Source of the DNA: Holacanthus passer
Taxonomy: Eukaryota > Chordata > Actinopteri > Pomacanthidae
Length of the DNA: 64,000 nt
Assembly (NCBI GenBank): GCA_025331565.1
Contig: JAFREQ010000015.1
Span: 5,704,001-5,768,000 of the forward strand
Reading direction: 5' to 3'
Shown: positions 63,210 to 64,000 of the stretch, piece by piece
Numbering within the stretch: position 1 is the stretch's first letter
Layout of the letters: each line of letters starts with the position of its first letter
Notes under the pieces: generated by a model
Database searches by the model: none
Told to the model about the DNA's origin: nothing
Seen by the model: the letters and a program-made list of their open reading frames with translations, nothing else
Position numbers and translations under genes: made by a program

Positions 63210-63535
63210 CTCTCTCTCTCATCATCGAAATAAGCTGATGAACCACACCAGGGTAAGAAGCTAAATTAGAGATCATTATTAACCTTATTGAAAGGAGGAG
63301 GAAGCAGGAGTTTTTAATGGCTCTCCGCTCCATTAATAATAAAAAACACGGCTGACATTTATTTTTTTCCTCCACATATTCCTGGTGCCAGTCCTTCATG
63401 TGCTACAGGTCAAAGCCTAACCAGTGAAACGATCTCACACAAAAATGCCTGTGTGTTTAGCAAACAGCGCCGAGAGAGATTGAAGTGATCGATGATCGAT
63501 AGGCTTTATCGATCAGCGGTGATCGATTTCTGAAC
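63210..63535. promoter_or_regulatory. Regulatory-looking block with four clustered ATCGAT palindromes
   Basis: ATCGAT occurs at 63488-63493, 63495-63500, 63508-63513 and 63522-63527. About 150 bp upstream lies a homeodomain-type CATTAATAATAAAAA stretch (63331-63345). ATCGAT is bound by cut-domain (ONECUT, CUX) proteins. No exon is present. This may be an enhancer of a developmental gene beyond the window. Confidence 0.45.
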
Positions 63536-63818
63536 TTTAGGGGGGGAAACCGCTTAACCACGGAGCTTGATATTTGTGATATCCACAAATAACTGTTGGA
63601 CTCTTCCTGTTTAATTTATATCATGTCATTGGTCAGAATTATTGTTGAGCTCGTGCGCTGAAAAAGTAAATTTGTGATTAAAATAAAACTGGAAAAACTG
63701 CAGGAATAATCTTCTTGTCTTTATCTTGTAGGTTTATTCTGGGATGTACGACACGAGGCCTGCAGCTCACAGACAGCAAGATAGATTCACTCCAATAAAA
63801 AGAAGCTGAGTGTCTGAG

Positions 63819-63839
63819 TGTGTGTGTGTGTGTGTGTGT
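63819..63839 (+). repeat. (GT)n microsatellite, short
   Basis: About ten GT units. Confidence 0.9.
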
Positions 63840-64000
63840 CTTTTCAGTTCTGTTTTTTAATTCCTAGAAATTAAGACGCCTTAAATATTAAACTACACTT
63901 GAGCAAAAATAAAATTCTATTTAGGTTTATTTTAGGTTTAAAAAAAACGAAAATTAGAGAGAAAAAAATCTTCTGAGCCTTTTGTATCAAGCAGCAAAGA

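Overview
The window looks like nuclear DNA of a ray-finned fish, probably a percomorph teleost. It has intron-rich vertebrate genes with compact introns, long (CA/TG)n microsatellites, GT...AG junctions throughout, and interspersed-repeat pieces of kinds common in percomorph genomes. The order mbd3 - uqcr11 - tcf3 matches the human 19p13.3 neighbourhood as I recall it. No RNA gene, CRISPR array or prokaryotic feature was seen.

All five recognisable genes lie on the minus strand, so in transcript order they run from right to left. (1) 47891-54153: an SLC22-family organic cation/carnitine (OCTN-like) transporter, 10 coding exons, 532 aa. (2) 42429-46019: map2k2 (MEK2), 11 coding exons, 395 aa. 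(3) 16187-33670, with a non-coding first exon at 36889-~37040: tcf3 (E2A), with separate E47-like and E12-like bHLH exons, about 618-619 aa. (4) 11796-12725: uqcr11, the small complex III subunit, 2 exons, 56 aa. (5) 2065-7999: mbd3, a NuRD subunit, 6 coding exons, 245 aa. I rebuilt each model from splice sites, and every coding length divides by three with matching exon phases.

The most interesting observation concerns mbd3. The start codon and the first six family codons (MERKRW) survive, but the rest of the N-terminal half of the methyl-CpG-binding domain is gone. A donor inside those codons joins in frame to a strongly diverged second MBD exon. The NuRD-binding central region and the C-terminal coiled coil are intact. 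This resembles the architecture of mammalian MBD3-like proteins, which lack an MBD.

Other points: GTTAGC/TTAGCTAA-type motif clusters lie just downstream of all four CpG-type promoters. The uqcr11 promoter carries ETS and NRF-1-like sites. A 206-bp TG microsatellite sits about 0.5-0.7 kb upstream of tcf3. A tandem octamer (POU-type) element lies between tcf3 and map2k2 and shares a 12-mer with a tcf3 intron element. Four ATCGAT palindromes fall within 40 bp near the right end, in an otherwise gene-free 9.4 kb flank (54.6-64 kb) of repeats, microsatellites and regulatory-looking DNA. mbd3 intron 2 hosts a dead non-LTR reverse-transcriptase fragment and a decayed hAT-like transposase. The genes do not form a pathway: they are a transcription factor (tcf3), a chromatin subunit (mbd3), a kinase (map2k2), a respiratory-chain subunit (uqcr11) and a membrane transporter, kept together by vertebrate synteny.
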